Part shown: positions 10,012-20,829 of the stretch, in pieces
Layout of the letters: the number at the start of each line of letters is the position of its first letter
Numbering within the stretch: the stretch's first letter is position 1
NCBI GenBank assembly: GCA_947598485.1
Contig: CANQFJ010000008.1
Location: 1 to 53,911 of the forward strand
Length of the DNA: 53,911 nt
Source of the DNA: an uncultured Bacilli bacterium
GTDB taxonomy: Bacteria > Bacillota_I > Bacilli_A > RF39 > UBA660
Direction: 5' to 3'
Program-made: the position numbers and the translations under genes
Notes under the pieces: model-generated
Told to the model about the DNA's origin: nothing
Database searches by the model: none
What the model saw: only the letters and a program-made list of their open reading frames with translations

Positions 10012-10359
10012 ATGGAAACATATGCAATTCATAAAACTGCTATGATTAAACCTAGACTTGCAAGAATGACTATGGATCTAATCAGAGGCAAAAGTGTTGA
10101 ATCTGCAAGAGCTATTCTTGAAAATACTAACACTAAAGCAAGTAGATTAATATTAAAAGTACTTAACTCTGCTGCTGCAAACGCTGTTAATAATAATGGT
10201 GCTGATGAAAACGATTTAGTAATTAGTAAATGCTATATTAATCCAGGTCCTATTTACAAGCGTATTCAATTCGCATCTCGTGGAAATGTTGATAGACATG
10301 ATAAAAGAACTAGTCATATCGTAGTATATGTAACTGATAACAAGGAGGTAACTGAGTAA
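10012..10359 (+). CDS. rplV: 50S ribosomal protein L22
   Basis: synteny and length; [15 protein letters not shown]. Confidence 0.96.
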   Translation: METYAIHKTAMIKPRLARMTMDLIRGKSVESARAILENTNTKASRLILKVLNSAAANAVNNNGADENDLVISKCYINPGPIYKRIQFASRGNVDRHDKRTSHIVVYVTDNKEVTE

Positions 10360-10360
10360 T

Positions 10361-11044
10361 ATGGGACAAAAAGTTAATCCTATAGGATACCGTATCGGCG
10401 TAAATAAAGATTGGGATTCAAGATGGTATGCAGATAAAGATTATTCTGAAAAACTTTTAAAAGATATTAAGATAAGAGAATTTATCGCTAAGAATTTAAA
10501 AGATGCTGCTATCTCAAAGGTTGTTATTGAAAGAAAAAAGGATAGATGTGAATTAACTATAAATACTGCTAAACCTGGTGTAATAATTGGCCGTGGTGGC
10601 GAAGATATTGAAAAGCTTAGAAAGAAAATTTCTAAATTAGTTAAAGAAGACGTTTATATCAATATTGTTGAAGAAAAGAATCCTGATTTAAATGCTCAAC
10701 TTGTTGCAGATAATATTGCTCAACAAATTGAAGCTAGAGCTCCATTTAGAAGCGTTCAAAAAAGAGCAATTAGAAATACAATGAAGGCTGGAGCTAAGGG
10801 AATTAAAACTGCTGTATCAGGAAGACTTGGTGGAGCTGAAATGGCTAGAACTGAAGGATATACTGATGGAACAGTTCCTCTACACACAATTAGAGCTGAT
10901 GTAGATTATGCTATTAGTGAAGCAAATACTACATATGGCAAAATTGGTGTTAAAGTTTGGATTTATAAAGATGAAATCCTACCTGTAAGAAAAGCTGCTG
11001 CAAAGAAGGGAGAAGATAAAGATGTTGATGCCAAAGAGAACTAA
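10361..11044 (+). CDS. rpsC: 30S ribosomal protein S3
   Basis: [29 protein letters not shown]. Confidence 0.98.
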   Translation: MGQKVNPIGYRIGVNKDWDSRWYADKDYSEKLLKDIKIREFIAKNLKDAAISKVVIERKKDRCELTINTAKPGVIIGRGGEDIEKLRKKISKLVKEDVYINIVEEKNPDLNAQLVADNIAQQIEARAPFRSVQKRAIRNTMKAGAKGIKTAVSGRLGGAEMARTEGYTDGTVPLHTIRADVDYAISEANTTYGKIGVKVWIYKDEILPVRKAAAKKGEDKDVDAKEN

Positions 11045-11447
11045 GTATAGAAAATCTCATAGACTTAGTTATGAAGGTAAAGCAAAAGGAAATCTTACCC
11101 TTACAAATGGTGAATATGGACTTGTAGCACTTGAAGGTGGATGGATTTCTGCAAGACAAATTGAAGCTGCTCGTATTGCAATGACTCGTTTTATGAAAAG
11201 AGGAGGAAATGTATTTATTAATATATTCCCTCATATGCCTAGAACTAAAAAACCTCTAGAAACTAGACAAGGTAAAGGTAAAGGTAACGTAGAAGAGTGG
11301 GTAGCAGTTGTTAAAAAAGGCAAGATTATGTTTGAAATTGCGAACATTGATGAAGCAACAGCTCGTGAAGCTTTAAGACTTGCTTCTCATAAGCTTTCAA
11401 TTAAAACTAAGATTGTAACAAAGGAGAGTGAAACTCTTGGAAATTAA
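11028..11447 (+). CDS. rplP: 50S ribosomal protein L16
   Basis: [12 protein letters not shown]; in-frame ATG at 11028 preferred to 11022. Confidence 0.97.
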   Translation: MPKRTKYRKSHRLSYEGKAKGNLTLTNGEYGLVALEGGWISARQIEAARIAMTRFMKRGGNVFINIFPHMPRTKKPLETRQGKGKGNVEEWVAVVKKGKIMFEIANIDEATAREALRLASHKLSIKTKIVTKESETLGN

Positions 11448-11637
11448 TGAATTAAGAAAACTTTCTGTAGAAGATCTTAAAAAGAGAGTAACAGAAAAGA
11501 AAGAAGAATTATTTGCTAAAAGAATGCAAGCTTCTTCTGGAACTTTAGATAAACCAACTGAGCTTAGAACTCTTCGTAGAGAAATAGCTAGAATTAAAAC
11601 AATATTAAAAGAAAAAGAAATGGATGGTGAAAAATAA
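11437..11637 (+). CDS. rpmC: 50S ribosomal protein L29 (probable TTG start)
   Basis: [20 protein letters not shown] at 11421-11426 spaces better to TTG 11437 than to GTG 11428. Confidence 0.93.
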   Translation: MEINELRKLSVEDLKKRVTEKKEELFAKRMQASSGTLDKPTELRTLRREIARIKTILKEKEMDGEK

Positions 11638-11894
11638 TGAACGACGTAAAACAAGAATTAATTGGTAAAGTTGTTAGTGATAAAGCTGATAAAACAATTA
11701 CTGTTTTAGTTGAAACTCATAAAAAACATCCATTATATGGTAAAAGAGTTAAATACTCAAAGAAATATGCTGCTCATGATGAAAAGAATGAAGCACAAAT
11801 AGGAGATACAGTTAGAATTAGAATGACTAAACCTATTTCAAAATCTAAAAGATATGAATTAGTAGAAGTTGTTGAAAAAGCTGTAATCTTATAG
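11637..11894 (+). CDS. rpsQ: 30S ribosomal protein S17
   Basis: [22 protein letters not shown]. Confidence 0.97.
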   Translation: MNDVKQELIGKVVSDKADKTITVLVETHKKHPLYGKRVKYSKKYAAHDEKNEAQIGDTVRIRMTKPISKSKRYELVEVVEKAVIL

Positions 11895-11905
11895 GAGGTA
11901 TTATT

Positions 11906-12274
11906 ATGGTAATGCAAGAATCAAGACTTAAAGTTGCAGATAACAGTGGTGCTCGTGAACTTTTAGTAATAAGAGTTATGGGCGGCAGTAAAGTTAAAAC
12001 TGCGAATATTGGTGATGTTGTTGTTGGTACAGTTAAAAAAGCAATACCTAATGGTACTGTAAAAGAAGGAAAAGTAGTTAAAGCTGTAATCGTTAGATCA
12101 GTTGAAGGCGTAAGAAGAAAAGATGGTAGCTATATTAAATTTAGCGACAATGCTTGCGTACTTATTAAAGATGATAAATCACCAATTGGAACTAGAGTTC
12201 TAGGACCAGTTGCTAGAGAGTTAAGAGAAAAAGATTATATGAAGATTGTATCTCTTGCTCCTGAGGTTATATAG
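11906..12274 (+). CDS. rplN: 50S ribosomal protein L14
   Basis: [31 protein letters not shown]. Confidence 0.98.
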   Translation: MVMQESRLKVADNSGARELLVIRVMGGSKVKTANIGDVVVGTVKKAIPNGTVKEGKVVKAVIVRSVEGVRRKDGSYIKFSDNACVLIKDDKSPIGTRVLGPVARELREKDYMKIVSLAPEVI

Positions 12275-12283
12275 GAGGTCAAT

Positions 12284-12562
12284 ATGAAAGTAAAAGTTGG
12301 CGATAATGTAAAAATCCTTGCTGGAAAAGATAAAGGTAAAGAAGGAAAAGTTATTAGAACTTTAAAATCTGAAGATCGTGTTGTTGTTGAAGGCATCAAT
12401 ATGGTTAAAAGACATTCTAAACCTCGTACTACAGAGGATAAGGGTGGCATAATTGATATTGAAGCACCTATCCATGTATCTAATGTAAAAGTTTTAACTG
12501 AAAAGAAAGAAATAGCAAAGAAAGCAAATAAAAAAGCTGCTGCTAAGAAAGAAGATAAGTAG
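12284..12562 (+). CDS. rplX: 50S ribosomal protein L24
   Basis: KVGDNVKILAGKDKGKEGKV. Confidence 0.97.
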   Translation: MKVKVGDNVKILAGKDKGKEGKVIRTLKSEDRVVVEGINMVKRHSKPRTTEDKGGIIDIEAPIHVSNVKVLTEKKEIAKKANKKAAAKKEDK

Positions 12563-12569
12563 GTGAGTT

Positions 12570-13109
12570 ATGAGTACATTTAGAGAATTATATGATAAAG
12601 AAATTGTTAAATCTTTAATGAAAGAATATAACTACAAAACTGTAATGCAAGTACCAAAGCTTGAAAAAATCGTTATTAATATGGGCGTTGGTGATGGTGC
12701 TCATGATTCTAAATTCTTAGAAGCTGCTGTTAAAGATCTTACTTTAATAGCAGGACAAAAACCAGTAGTTACTAAAGCTCGTAAATCAATCGCTGGTTTC
12801 AAATTAAGAGAAGGCCAAGCTATTGGAGCTAAAGTTACCCTTCGTGGTGAAAATATGTATAATTTCTTTGAAAAACTTGTTAAAATCGCTTTACCTAGAG
12901 TAAGAGATTTTAGAGGTATTTCACCAAAGAGTTTCGATGGTCATGGAAATTATTCATTAGGTATTAAAGAACAATTAATATTCGCTGAAATTAATTACGA
13001 TGATGTATTAAAGATCAGAGGATTAGATATTATTTTTGTTACTTCTGCAAAAACTGATGAAGAAGCAAAAAGTTTATTAAAAGCATTCGGAATGCCTTTT
13101 AGAGGATAG
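12570..13109 (+). CDS. rplE: 50S ribosomal protein L5
   Basis: [32 protein letters not shown]. Confidence 0.98.
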   Translation: MSTFRELYDKEIVKSLMKEYNYKTVMQVPKLEKIVINMGVGDGAHDSKFLEAAVKDLTLIAGQKPVVTKARKSIAGFKLREGQAIGAKVTLRGENMYNFFEKLVKIALPRVRDFRGISPKSFDGHGNYSLGIKEQLIFAEINYDDVLKIRGLDIIFVTSAKTDEEAKSLLKAFGMPFRG

Positions 13110-13121
13110 GAGGAAAAAGAT

Positions 13122-13307
13122 ATGGCAAAAACAAGTATGATTGTAAAAAATAATCGTAAACCTAAGTATAAAGTTAGAGCTTATACTAGATGTAAAAGAT
13201 GTGGTAGACCTCATGGCGTATTAAGAAAATTTGGTCTATGCCGTATTTGTTTCCGTGAACTTGCTAATCAAGGACAAATCCCGGGCGTTAAAAAATCTAG
13301 TTGGTAG
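13122..13307 (+). CDS. rpsN: 30S ribosomal protein S14, zinc-binding type
   Basis: 61 aa with CKRCGRPHG...CRIC. Confidence 0.97.
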   Translation: MAKTSMIVKNNRKPKYKVRAYTRCKRCGRPHGVLRKFGLCRICFRELANQGQIPGVKKSSW

Positions 13308-13320
13308 GAAGGAGATAAAA

Positions 13321-13719
13321 ATGTTTGTACAAGATAAAATAGCAGATATGCTTACAAGAATTAGAAATGCGAACCAAATGAGATACCAAACTGTTGAAGT
13401 TGAAGGATCTAAAATGACTAAAGGAATAGCAGAAATTCTAAAGAATGAAGGATATATTGCTGATTATAAATATGAAAAACATGATAATGGTGATAAGCTT
13501 GAATTAACACTTAAATATGGACAAAAGAAAGAAAGAGTTATCACTGGATTAAAAAGAATCAGTAAATCTGGTCTAAGAGTATATGCACAAGCAAATGAAC
13601 TTCCTAGAGTACTAAATGGATTAGGTATTGCGATAATCTCAACATCTAAAGGTCTTATGACTGATAAAGATGCTAGAGAACAAGGGTTAGGAGGCGAAGT
13701 ACTTGCCTATATTTGGTAA
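13321..13719 (+). CDS. rpsH: 30S ribosomal protein S8
   Basis: [18 protein letters not shown]-track start at 13231 is an upstream extension, SD precedes 13321. Confidence 0.97.
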   Translation: MFVQDKIADMLTRIRNANQMRYQTVEVEGSKMTKGIAEILKNEGYIADYKYEKHDNGDKLELTLKYGQKKERVITGLKRISKSGLRVYAQANELPRVLNGLGIAIISTSKGLMTDKDAREQGLGGEVLAYIW

Positions 13720-13725
13720 GGTATT

Positions 13726-14265
13726 ATGAGTAGAATTGGAAATAGAAGACTTACTATCCCTGAAAAAGTTGAAGTTGCTGTAAATGGTAAAGATGTAACT
13801 GTAAAAGGCCCTAAAGGAGAATTAACATTAACTGTTAGTCCTCTTGTAAAGGTTGAAGTTGATAATAATGAAGTAGTAGTTACTAAAGTAAAAGATACTA
13901 AAGAAGCTAATATGATCTCTGGTACAACAAATTCTAATATTAATAATATGATTATTGGTGTTAGTAACGGATTTACAAGAGAACTTGAAGCTGTTGGTGT
14001 AGGATATCGTTTCAGTGTATTTGGAAACAAGATTTCTGTATCTGCTGGATATTCTCACAATGTTGATGTTGCAGTTCCTGCTGGAATTACAGTATCATCT
14101 CCATCTAATACTGAACTTACTATTTCAGGTATTGATAAACAAAAAGTTTCTGAATTTGCGGCTAACGTTCGTAAAATAAGAGAACCAGAACCTTATAAAG
14201 GTAAAGGTATCCGTTATAAAGAAGAATATGTTCGTCGTAAAGAAGGAAAGAAAGCGGCTAAGTAA
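13726..14265 (+). CDS. rplF: 50S ribosomal protein L6
   Basis: [28 protein letters not shown]. Confidence 0.98.
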   Translation: MSRIGNRRLTIPEKVEVAVNGKDVTVKGPKGELTLTVSPLVKVEVDNNEVVVTKVKDTKEANMISGTTNSNINNMIIGVSNGFTRELEAVGVGYRFSVFGNKISVSAGYSHNVDVAVPAGITVSSPSNTELTISGIDKQKVSEFAANVRKIREPEPYKGKGIRYKEEYVRRKEGKKAAK

Positions 14266-14276
14266 AGGAGTATAAT

Positions 14277-14633
14277 ATGATAAATAAAACTGTAAAAAGA
14301 GAAGCAAGAATCAGAAGACATGAACGTGTTAGAAAAACCGTTTCTGGCACACCTGAAATGCCTAGATTAAATGTTTTTAGATCAAATAAAGCTATATATG
14401 CTCAAGTTATTGATGATGTAGCAGGTACTACTTTAGTTAGCTCTTCAAGCCTAGAACTTAAGATTGAGAATGGTGGAAACATTGAAGCTGCCAAAGCCGT
14501 TGGTAAAGATATAGCTGACAAATGTAAAAAAGCTAAAATTAATAAAGTTGTATTTGACCGTGGTGGATACTTATATCACGGAAGAGTTGCTGCTCTAGCA
14601 GATGCTGCAAGAGAAGCAGGATTAGAGATATAG
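14277..14633 (+). CDS. rplR: 50S ribosomal protein L18
   Basis: [28 protein letters not shown]. Confidence 0.98.
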   Translation: MINKTVKREARIRRHERVRKTVSGTPEMPRLNVFRSNKAIYAQVIDDVAGTTLVSSSSLELKIENGGNIEAAKAVGKDIADKCKKAKINKVVFDRGGYLYHGRVAALADAAREAGLEI

Positions 14634-14643
14634 GGAGGCATTT

Positions 14644-15150
14644 ATGGCAAAAGAATTCGATAATAATAAGAAAAATAATTTATTAGAAGAAAAAGTTATT
14701 AATATCGGAAGAGTAACAAAAGTTACTCAAGGTGGTAGACACTTCCGTTTTAGTGCTACAGTTGCTGTTGGAAACCGTAAAGGTGTTGTAGGAATTGGTA
14801 CAGGAAAAGCTAATGAAGTTCCTGAAGCTATCAAAAAAGCCCTACAAGCAGCTAACAAAAATATTGTTAAAGTAGCACTTGTTGATAACAGAACAATTCC
14901 TCATGAAGCTACAGGAAAAGTTGGTAGAGCTATCGTTTTAGTTAAACCTGCTAAAGAAGGACGTGGAATCATCGCTGGTGGAGCTGCCAGAGCTGTTCTT
15001 GAACTTGCAGGTGTTAAAGATATTGTTGCTAAATCATTAGGAAGCAATACTCAAGTTAACGTAGCTAAAGCAACTTTAAATGCCCTTCAATCTCAACGTA
15101 CTAAAGAGCATATCGCTGAATTAAGAGGAAAGAAAGTTGAGGAGTTATAA
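14644..15150 (+). CDS. rpsE: 30S ribosomal protein S5
   Basis: [30 protein letters not shown]. Confidence 0.98.
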   Translation: MAKEFDNNKKNNLLEEKVINIGRVTKVTQGGRHFRFSATVAVGNRKGVVGIGTGKANEVPEAIKKALQAANKNIVKVALVDNRTIPHEATGKVGRAIVLVKPAKEGRGIIAGGAARAVLELAGVKDIVAKSLGSNTQVNVAKATLNALQSQRTKEHIAELRGKKVEEL

Positions 15151-15593
15151 TGAGACTAGAAAATTTACCAAAAACTGCTGAACTAAAACAATCAAAAAGA
15201 GTAGGAAGAGGACCTGGAAGTGGAATGGGTAAGACTTCAACTCGTGGTCAAAAAGGCCAAAAGTCAAGAAGTGGTGTTTCAATTAAACCTTGGTTCCAAG
15301 GTGGACAATCTCCACTTTATAGAAGAATACCTAAAAGAGGATTTAATAATTCAAACTTCACAACTCGTTATGCTACAATCAATTTAAGTGATTTAAATAA
15401 ATTCTTTAATGACGGAGATGTAGTTTCTGAAGAAATATTAAAGGAAAGAGGAATTATTAAAAAACCGCTTGCAGGAATTAAGATTTTAGGTAATGGTAAT
15501 TTAGAAAAGAAATTAACTATTAAAGCTAATCGTTTCACTTCATCTGCTGTTACTAAAATTGAAAATGCTGGTGGAAAAGCTGAGGTGATCTAG
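15150..15593 (+). CDS. rplO: 50S ribosomal protein L15
   Basis: RVGRGPGSGMGKTSTRGQKGQKSRSG. Confidence 0.98.
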   Translation: MRLENLPKTAELKQSKRVGRGPGSGMGKTSTRGQKGQKSRSGVSIKPWFQGGQSPLYRRIPKRGFNNSNFTTRYATINLSDLNKFFNDGDVVSEEILKERGIIKKPLAGIKILGNGNLEKKLTIKANRFTSSAVTKIENAGGKAEVI

Positions 15594-16865
15594 ATGTTTC
15601 GTAATATTGCCGGATTATTTAGAAAAGAGAATAAAGATTTAAGAAAGAGAATTTACTTTACATTATTCTGTCTTGGCATATTCTGTTTAGGAACAAATAT
15701 TACTGTATCATCTGCTTCACTTAATTATGAAGAATTAGGCTTCCTTGAAATATTCAACGTTATGTCCGGTGGAGGATTACAAAACTTATCAATTTTTGCC
15801 TTAGGAGTTTCTCCTGTTATAACGGCATCAATTATAACGGAAATCCTTCAAATGGATATAATTCCCTATTTCAAAGACCTAAAAGATCAAGGATATACAG
15901 GAAGACAAAAGATAAATCAAATTACAAGATTCTTAGGAATTGGTATTGCTTTCTTACAAGCTTGGTTTATTTCAGCCTTCTATGTTGAAGGATTATCAGG
16001 TGTAACTATTCTTAAGACAACCTTAATTATGGTTGCTGGTACTGCTTTCTGTGTATGGATGGGTGATCAAATTACTCAAAAAGGAATAGGAAATGGTCTT
16101 TCAATGATCATTATGGCAGGTATTATTCAAAGTATGCCAAACATCTTTAAAGGAGCTTTCGAAGCCCTTATAACAGATGGTCATTATGCTAATGCTGTTG
16201 GCATAATCCTATTCATTGTATTTATATTAATATATGTCTTAATAATTGTTGGTATTATATGGGTACAACTTGCCGAACGAAGAATTCCAATTCAATATTC
16301 AAACAGAACAACTGCTGCATATGGAGCTCAAACAAACTATTTACCTCTTAAAATAAACTCTGCAAGTGTTATTCCCGTAATATTTGCTTCAATTGTTACG
16401 ACTATACCTTCAACTATTGTGGCTTTAACAGGTAGCCAAAAAGCTATGAGCTTTGTTAACAAGTATATCTATTATACTTCTAACACAGGATTTATCTTAT
16501 ATCTTATCTTAATCGTTTTATTCTCATATTTCTATACATTCATGGTAATGAATCCTGAAGAAATGAGTAAAAACCTTAATGAAAGAGGAGGATACATTCC
16601 TGGTGTAAGACCTGGAAAAGATACAACAAACTATATAAGTAAATCATTATCGAGACTTACTTGTGTAGGTAGTATATTCTTAGTAGTTTTAGCAGCACTT
16701 CCTATACTACTATCTAAGTTTACTGTTCTTTCTTCACATCCTGAGGTTACAATCGGAGGTACAGGACTTTTAATCGTAGTAGGTGTTGCAATTGAAACTT
16801 ACAAGCAACTTGAAAGTACTCTTGTAAGCAGAAGTTATACTGCTAAGAGGAAAAATCTAAGATGA
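15594..16865 (+). CDS. secY: preprotein translocase subunit SecY
   Basis: polytopic; QKGIGNGLSMII, NLNERGGYIPGVRPG. Confidence 0.97.
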   Translation: MFRNIAGLFRKENKDLRKRIYFTLFCLGIFCLGTNITVSSASLNYEELGFLEIFNVMSGGGLQNLSIFALGVSPVITASIITEILQMDIIPYFKDLKDQGYTGRQKINQITRFLGIGIAFLQAWFISAFYVEGLSGVTILKTTLIMVAGTAFCVWMGDQITQKGIGNGLSMIIMAGIIQSMPNIFKGAFEALITDGHYANAVGIILFIVFILIYVLIIVGIIWVQLAERRIPIQYSNRTTAAYGAQTNYLPLKINSASVIPVIFASIVTTIPSTIVALTGSQKAMSFVNKYIYYTSNTGFILYLILIVLFSYFYTFMVMNPEEMSKNLNERGGYIPGVRPGKDTTNYISKSLSRLTCVGSIFLVVLAALPILLSKFTVLSSHPEVTIGGTGLLIVVGVAIETYKQLESTLVSRSYTAKRKNLR

Positions 16866-17509
16866 GAAATTTAGTATTATATGCTCCTCCTGCCGCTGGC
16901 AAAGGAACTATATGTGAAAAACTAGAACAAGGTTATGGTTATAGTGTTATATCAATAGGACAAGTACTTAGAAATAATAGAACTCCTGATACAGAAGTAG
17001 GTAGAGCTATTATTGAAACCCAAGATAAGGGAATACTTACTCCCGATGATATAGTTGCTAAAGCTTTAGATATTGAGCTTAAAAAGTATGAAGGAAAACC
17101 TATCGTTCTCGAAGGTTATCCTCGTAATATAAATCAAGCTGAGGCTTTAGATACTATACTTAATAATTACTTAGTTATAGTTATGCAAATTTCTCGTGAA
17201 GAGGCTAAAAAAAGAGCCTTAGGAAGAGTGACATGTTCAAATTGTCATAAGATATATAATATTTATGACAAAGCACTTTCTCCTAAAAATGAAGGAATCT
17301 GTGATGAATGCGGGGCAGCACTTGATATTAGATCTGATGATAATGAAGATTCATTTAACAAAAGATTTGATGTCTTTGAAGAAAATGCTCCAAGCATTAT
17401 AGAATTCTATAAAAATAAAAATTTATTACACTTAGTGGATAGTAGTACTTCCAGAGAAGAAGTCTACAATCAAGTAAAGGAAATAATAAACGGAAGCAAA
17501 AATGATTAG
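16862..17509 (+). CDS. adk: adenylate kinase with variant P-loop and Cys4 LID
   Basis: APPAAGKGT, LEGYPRN, CSNCHKIYN...CDECG, KRFDVFEENAPSIIEFY; secY-adk-map synteny. Confidence 0.92.
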   Translation: MRNLVLYAPPAAGKGTICEKLEQGYGYSVISIGQVLRNNRTPDTEVGRAIIETQDKGILTPDDIVAKALDIELKKYEGKPIVLEGYPRNINQAEALDTILNNYLVIVMQISREEAKKRALGRVTCSNCHKIYNIYDKALSPKNEGICDECGAALDIRSDDNEDSFNKRFDVFEENAPSIIEFYKNKNLLHLVDSSTSREEVYNQVKEIINGSKND

Positions 17510-18245
17510 TATTAAAAGTAATAGAGAAATAGAACTTATGAAGCATGCTGGTCATATTAATTATTTAACTCACCGAGAAGTAGCCAAGCATATTAAGCCA
17601 GGTATAACAACCGGTGAGTTAAATGATATTGCTGACAAGTTCATAAGAAGCATGGATGCCATTCCTAGTTGTCTAGGGTATGAAGGATTTCCTAAGAGTA
17701 TATGTATATCAGTTAATGATGAAGTTGTACATGGTATTCCGGGAAATCGCGTAATTAAAAATGGCGATATAGTATCAGTTGATATGGTTACTACTTATAA
17801 AGGATATCTTGCTGATAGTGCGGAAACGCATATAGTAGGCAGTGTACCTAAAGAAGTAGAAAATTTAGTTAATGATACTAAGGGAGCATTATATGCAGGA
17901 CTTAGTAAAGTAAAAGCTGGTGTTAAACTAGAAGAAGTAAGTGCTGCGATTGAAGATTATGCTCACGAACATGGACTAAGTGTAGTTGAAGAACTTGTAG
18001 GTCATGGCGTTGGTAGTGAAATGCATGAAGATCCAGATGTGCCAAACTACAGAACAAAATCTCCAGTCATTCTCAAAGAAGGGATGACAATAGCGGTTGA
18101 ACCAATGCTTAACTTAGGAGAAAGATATGTGTATCTGGATGATAATGATTGGACTATAAAGACTCAAGATGAAAAGCCAAGTGCCCATTTTGAGCATACC
18201 ATTGTAGTTACTAAAGATGGCTATGAGATACTAACGGGAGAGTGA
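17502..18245 (+). CDS. map: type I methionyl aminopeptidase
   Basis: SVNDEVVHGIPG, GHGVGSEMHEDPDVPNY. Confidence 0.97.
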   Translation: MISIKSNREIELMKHAGHINYLTHREVAKHIKPGITTGELNDIADKFIRSMDAIPSCLGYEGFPKSICISVNDEVVHGIPGNRVIKNGDIVSVDMVTTYKGYLADSAETHIVGSVPKEVENLVNDTKGALYAGLSKVKAGVKLEEVSAAIEDYAHEHGLSVVEELVGHGVGSEMHEDPDVPNYRTKSPVILKEGMTIAVEPMLNLGERYVYLDDNDWTIKTQDEKPSAHFEHTIVVTKDGYEILTGE

Positions 18246-18254
18246 TAAAAAATT

Positions 18255-18524
18255 ATGGCCAACAAAAATAATAATAAAAAAGCTGATGGAGCTTATAAAG
18301 AAAATAAAAAAAATAGCGATAAAATAGAAGTAGAAGGCAAAGTTTCCGAAGTTTTAAAAGGTGGCTTATATCTTGTAGAACTTCCAAACGGGCATACTGT
18401 TGAAGCCTACGTTTCTGGTAAAATGCGTATTAACATGATACGTATCTTACCAGGTGATACTGTTACAGTAATGCTAACGCCTTATGATTTAACACGTGGG
18501 ATAATAACATGGAATAAAAGATAG
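18255..18524 (+). CDS. infA: translation initiation factor IF-1 with Lys/Asn-rich N-terminal extension
   Basis: [45 protein letters not shown]. Confidence 0.96.
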   Translation: MANKNNNKKADGAYKENKKNSDKIEVEGKVSEVLKGGLYLVELPNGHTVEAYVSGKMRINMIRILPGDTVTVMLTPYDLTRGIITWNKR

Positions 18525-18534
18525 GAGTGAAATT

Positions 18535-18648
18535 ATGAAAGTTAGACCATCTGTAAAAAAGATTTGCAAGAAATGCAAAATTATAAGAAGAAAAGGAAAA
18601 GTAATGGTTATTTGTAATAACCCTAAACATAAACAAGTTCAAGGATAG
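18535..18648 (+). CDS. rpmJ: 50S ribosomal protein L36
   Basis: 37-aa ORF below the track cutoff: [37 protein letters not shown]. Confidence 0.97.
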   Translation: MKVRPSVKKICKKCKIIRRKGKVMVICNNPKHKQVQG

Positions 18649-18656
18649 GAGAAAAT

Positions 18657-19031
18657 ATGGCAAGAATTAAAAATATTGAATTACCAGGTGAAAAACAAGC
18701 TTGGATAGGTCTTACTGCTATATATGGTATTGGTAAGAGCCTAGGCAAAACTATTTGTAAAGATGCAAAAGTTGATGCTGCAAAAAAGGTTAAGGATTTA
18801 ACTGAAGATGAAATAACTGCTATTCGTAAAGAAGTAGAAAAGTACTTAACTGAAGGAGATCTTCGTAGAGATACGCAAATGAATATTAAGAACAAGATGG
18901 AAATTAACTGCTATGAAGGTATTAGACATAAAAAAGGACTACCTGTTAGAGGACAAAGAACTAACAGAAATGCTCGTACTAGAAAAGGTAGAGGAAAAGT
19001 AGTTGCTAACAAGAAAAAGGTAGGAAAGTAG
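18657..19031 (+). CDS. rpsM: 30S ribosomal protein S13
   Basis: [47 protein letters not shown]. Confidence 0.98.
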   Translation: MARIKNIELPGEKQAWIGLTAIYGIGKSLGKTICKDAKVDAAKKVKDLTEDEITAIRKEVEKYLTEGDLRRDTQMNIKNKMEINCYEGIRHKKGLPVRGQRTNRNARTRKGRGKVVANKKKVGK

Positions 19032-19042
19032 GAGGATAGACA

Positions 19043-19426
19043 ATGGCATATAATAGAAGAAAGAAAAAAGTAAAGAAGACTGTTGTTGAAGCAGAAGCTC
19101 ATATTCATGCTACTTATAATAATACAATTGTTACAATAAGCGATCCTGATGGTAATGCTATTAGCTGGTCATCTTCAGGAAGAATCGGTTACAAAGGTAG
19201 TAAAAAGAAAACTCCATTTGCTGCAGGACTTGCTGCTGAAGCTGCTGCTACAGCTGCTAAAGATGCAGGCGTTGTTAAAGTAGATGTCTATGTTAAAGGT
19301 TTAGGACCTGGTAGAGAAAATGCTATCAGAAGTCTTCAAACTGCTGGCCTTGAAATTGTAAGTATTAATGACGAAACACCAGTTCCACACAATGGATGTC
19401 GTCCACCAAAAAGACCAAGAAATTAA
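19043..19426 (+). CDS. rpsK: 30S ribosomal protein S11
   Basis: [31 protein letters not shown]. Confidence 0.98.
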   Translation: MAYNRRKKKVKKTVVEAEAHIHATYNNTIVTISDPDGNAISWSSSGRIGYKGSKKKTPFAAGLAAEAAATAAKDAGVVKVDVYVKGLGPGRENAIRSLQTAGLEIVSINDETPVPHNGCRPPKRPRN

Positions 19427-19446
19427 TATAAAAGGGAGGAATTTTG

Positions 19447-20391
19447 ATGATTAAATTTGAAAAGCCTGAATATAAGATTACAGAATATGATCAAAGCAAT
19501 TTTTATGGCAAATTTGAACTAGAACCACTTGAAAGAGGATTTGGTACTACTATAGGAAATGCTTTAAGAAGAGTCTTACTTTCAAGCTTACCAGGAAGTA
19601 GTGTTATCTCTGTTAAAATTGATGGAGTTATGCATGAATTTCAAAAAATTGACGGAATAGTTGAAGATGTAACAACGATTATTTTAAATATTAAAAAATT
19701 AGTTGTAAAAAATCATACTGAAGATATTAAAGTATTACATTTATCTGCATCAACTGAAGGTGCTGTAACAGCCTCAATGATTGAAAAAGATGCCGATGTT
19801 GAAATAGTCAATCCAGATCTTGAAATATGTACCCTTGTTAAAGGCGGCAAAATTGATATGGAACTTACTATTGCTAATGGTAGAGGATATGTTGAAGCAA
19901 AAGTAAATAAGCAAAGATTAGGTAATATATCTGTAGGAACTATACCAGTTGATTCTAATTTCTCACCAATTGAAGTAGTAAAATACGATGTACTTGATAC
20001 TCGTGTTGGTCAAAATGAAAACTATGATAAATTAATTTTAGAGGTAACTACTGATGGTAGTATGACTCCTGAAGAAGCTATAGCACTTGCTGCTAAAATC
20101 CTTGTTGAACATTTTAATTTATTAGTAGATTTAAATGAAATTGCAAATGTTGCAGATATTATGCAAGAAAAACATGTTGATACTATGGCTAAAACTCTTG
20201 AAACTCCAATTGAAGAAGTTGAATTCTCAGTTAGAGCTTACAATTGTTTAAAGAGAGCCGGTATTCACACAATTCAAGATTTAGTTAACAAAAAAGAAGT
20301 AGAAGTTACTAAGATTAGAAACTTAGGTAAGAAGTCTTTAAAAGAAGTTCTTGATAAAGTTGCTGATCTAGGACTTGAGTTTAAGGAGTAG
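19447..20391 (+). CDS. rpoA: DNA-directed RNA polymerase subunit alpha
   Basis: LEPLERGFGTTIGNALRRVLLSSLPG; alpha-CTD present. Confidence 0.98.
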   Translation: MIKFEKPEYKITEYDQSNFYGKFELEPLERGFGTTIGNALRRVLLSSLPGSSVISVKIDGVMHEFQKIDGIVEDVTTIILNIKKLVVKNHTEDIKVLHLSASTEGAVTASMIEKDADVEIVNPDLEICTLVKGGKIDMELTIANGRGYVEAKVNKQRLGNISVGTIPVDSNFSPIEVVKYDVLDTRVGQNENYDKLILEVTTDGSMTPEEAIALAAKILVEHFNLLVDLNEIANVADIMQEKHVDTMAKTLETPIEEVEFSVRAYNCLKRAGIHTIQDLVNKKEVEVTKIRNLGKKSLKEVLDKVADLGLEFKE

Positions 20392-20395
20392 AATT

Positions 20396-20737
20396 ATGGC
20401 ATATCGTAAATTAGGAAGAAATAACCAAGTTAGAAGAAGCATTCTTGCTGGTCTTACTAAAGATGTAATTATGCATGAAAGCATTATTACAACTGAAGCT
20501 AGAGCTAAAGAAGTTCGTAAATTTGTTGATAAGATGATTACCTATGGTAAAAACGGTACTTTAGTATCTCGTAGAAAAGCACTTGCTTTCTTACATAATG
20601 ATAATGAAGTAGTTTCAAAAGTATTTGATGACTTAGCAAAAAGATATGAAACTCGTAATGGCGGTTATACTAGAATAATTAAAGTTGATGAACGCCGTGG
20701 CGATGATGCTTTACAAGTAAAAATAGAATTAGTATAG
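20396..20737 (+). CDS. rplQ: 50S ribosomal protein L17
   Basis: MAYRKLGRNNQVRRSILAGL. Confidence 0.97.
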   Translation: MAYRKLGRNNQVRRSILAGLTKDVIMHESIITTEARAKEVRKFVDKMITYGKNGTLVSRRKALAFLHNDNEVVSKVFDDLAKRYETRNGGYTRIIKVDERRGDDALQVKIELV

Positions 20738-20758
20738 TGATAAGCTATACTTTTTTTA
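20731..20758 (+). terminator. intrinsic terminator overlapping rplQ stop
   Basis: AGTATAG-TGATAAG-CTATACT followed by T-tract. Confidence 0.8.
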
Positions 20759-20829
20759 TAGATAAAATTATATATACTTTTCTTCTGTTTATATGTTAAA
20801 ATATAGTAGTATGTAAGGAGCGAGTTAGT

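Noticed and set aside
13707-14058. Minus-strand ORFs opposite rplF
   Set aside because: Antisense to a conserved ribosomal gene; low-complexity translation
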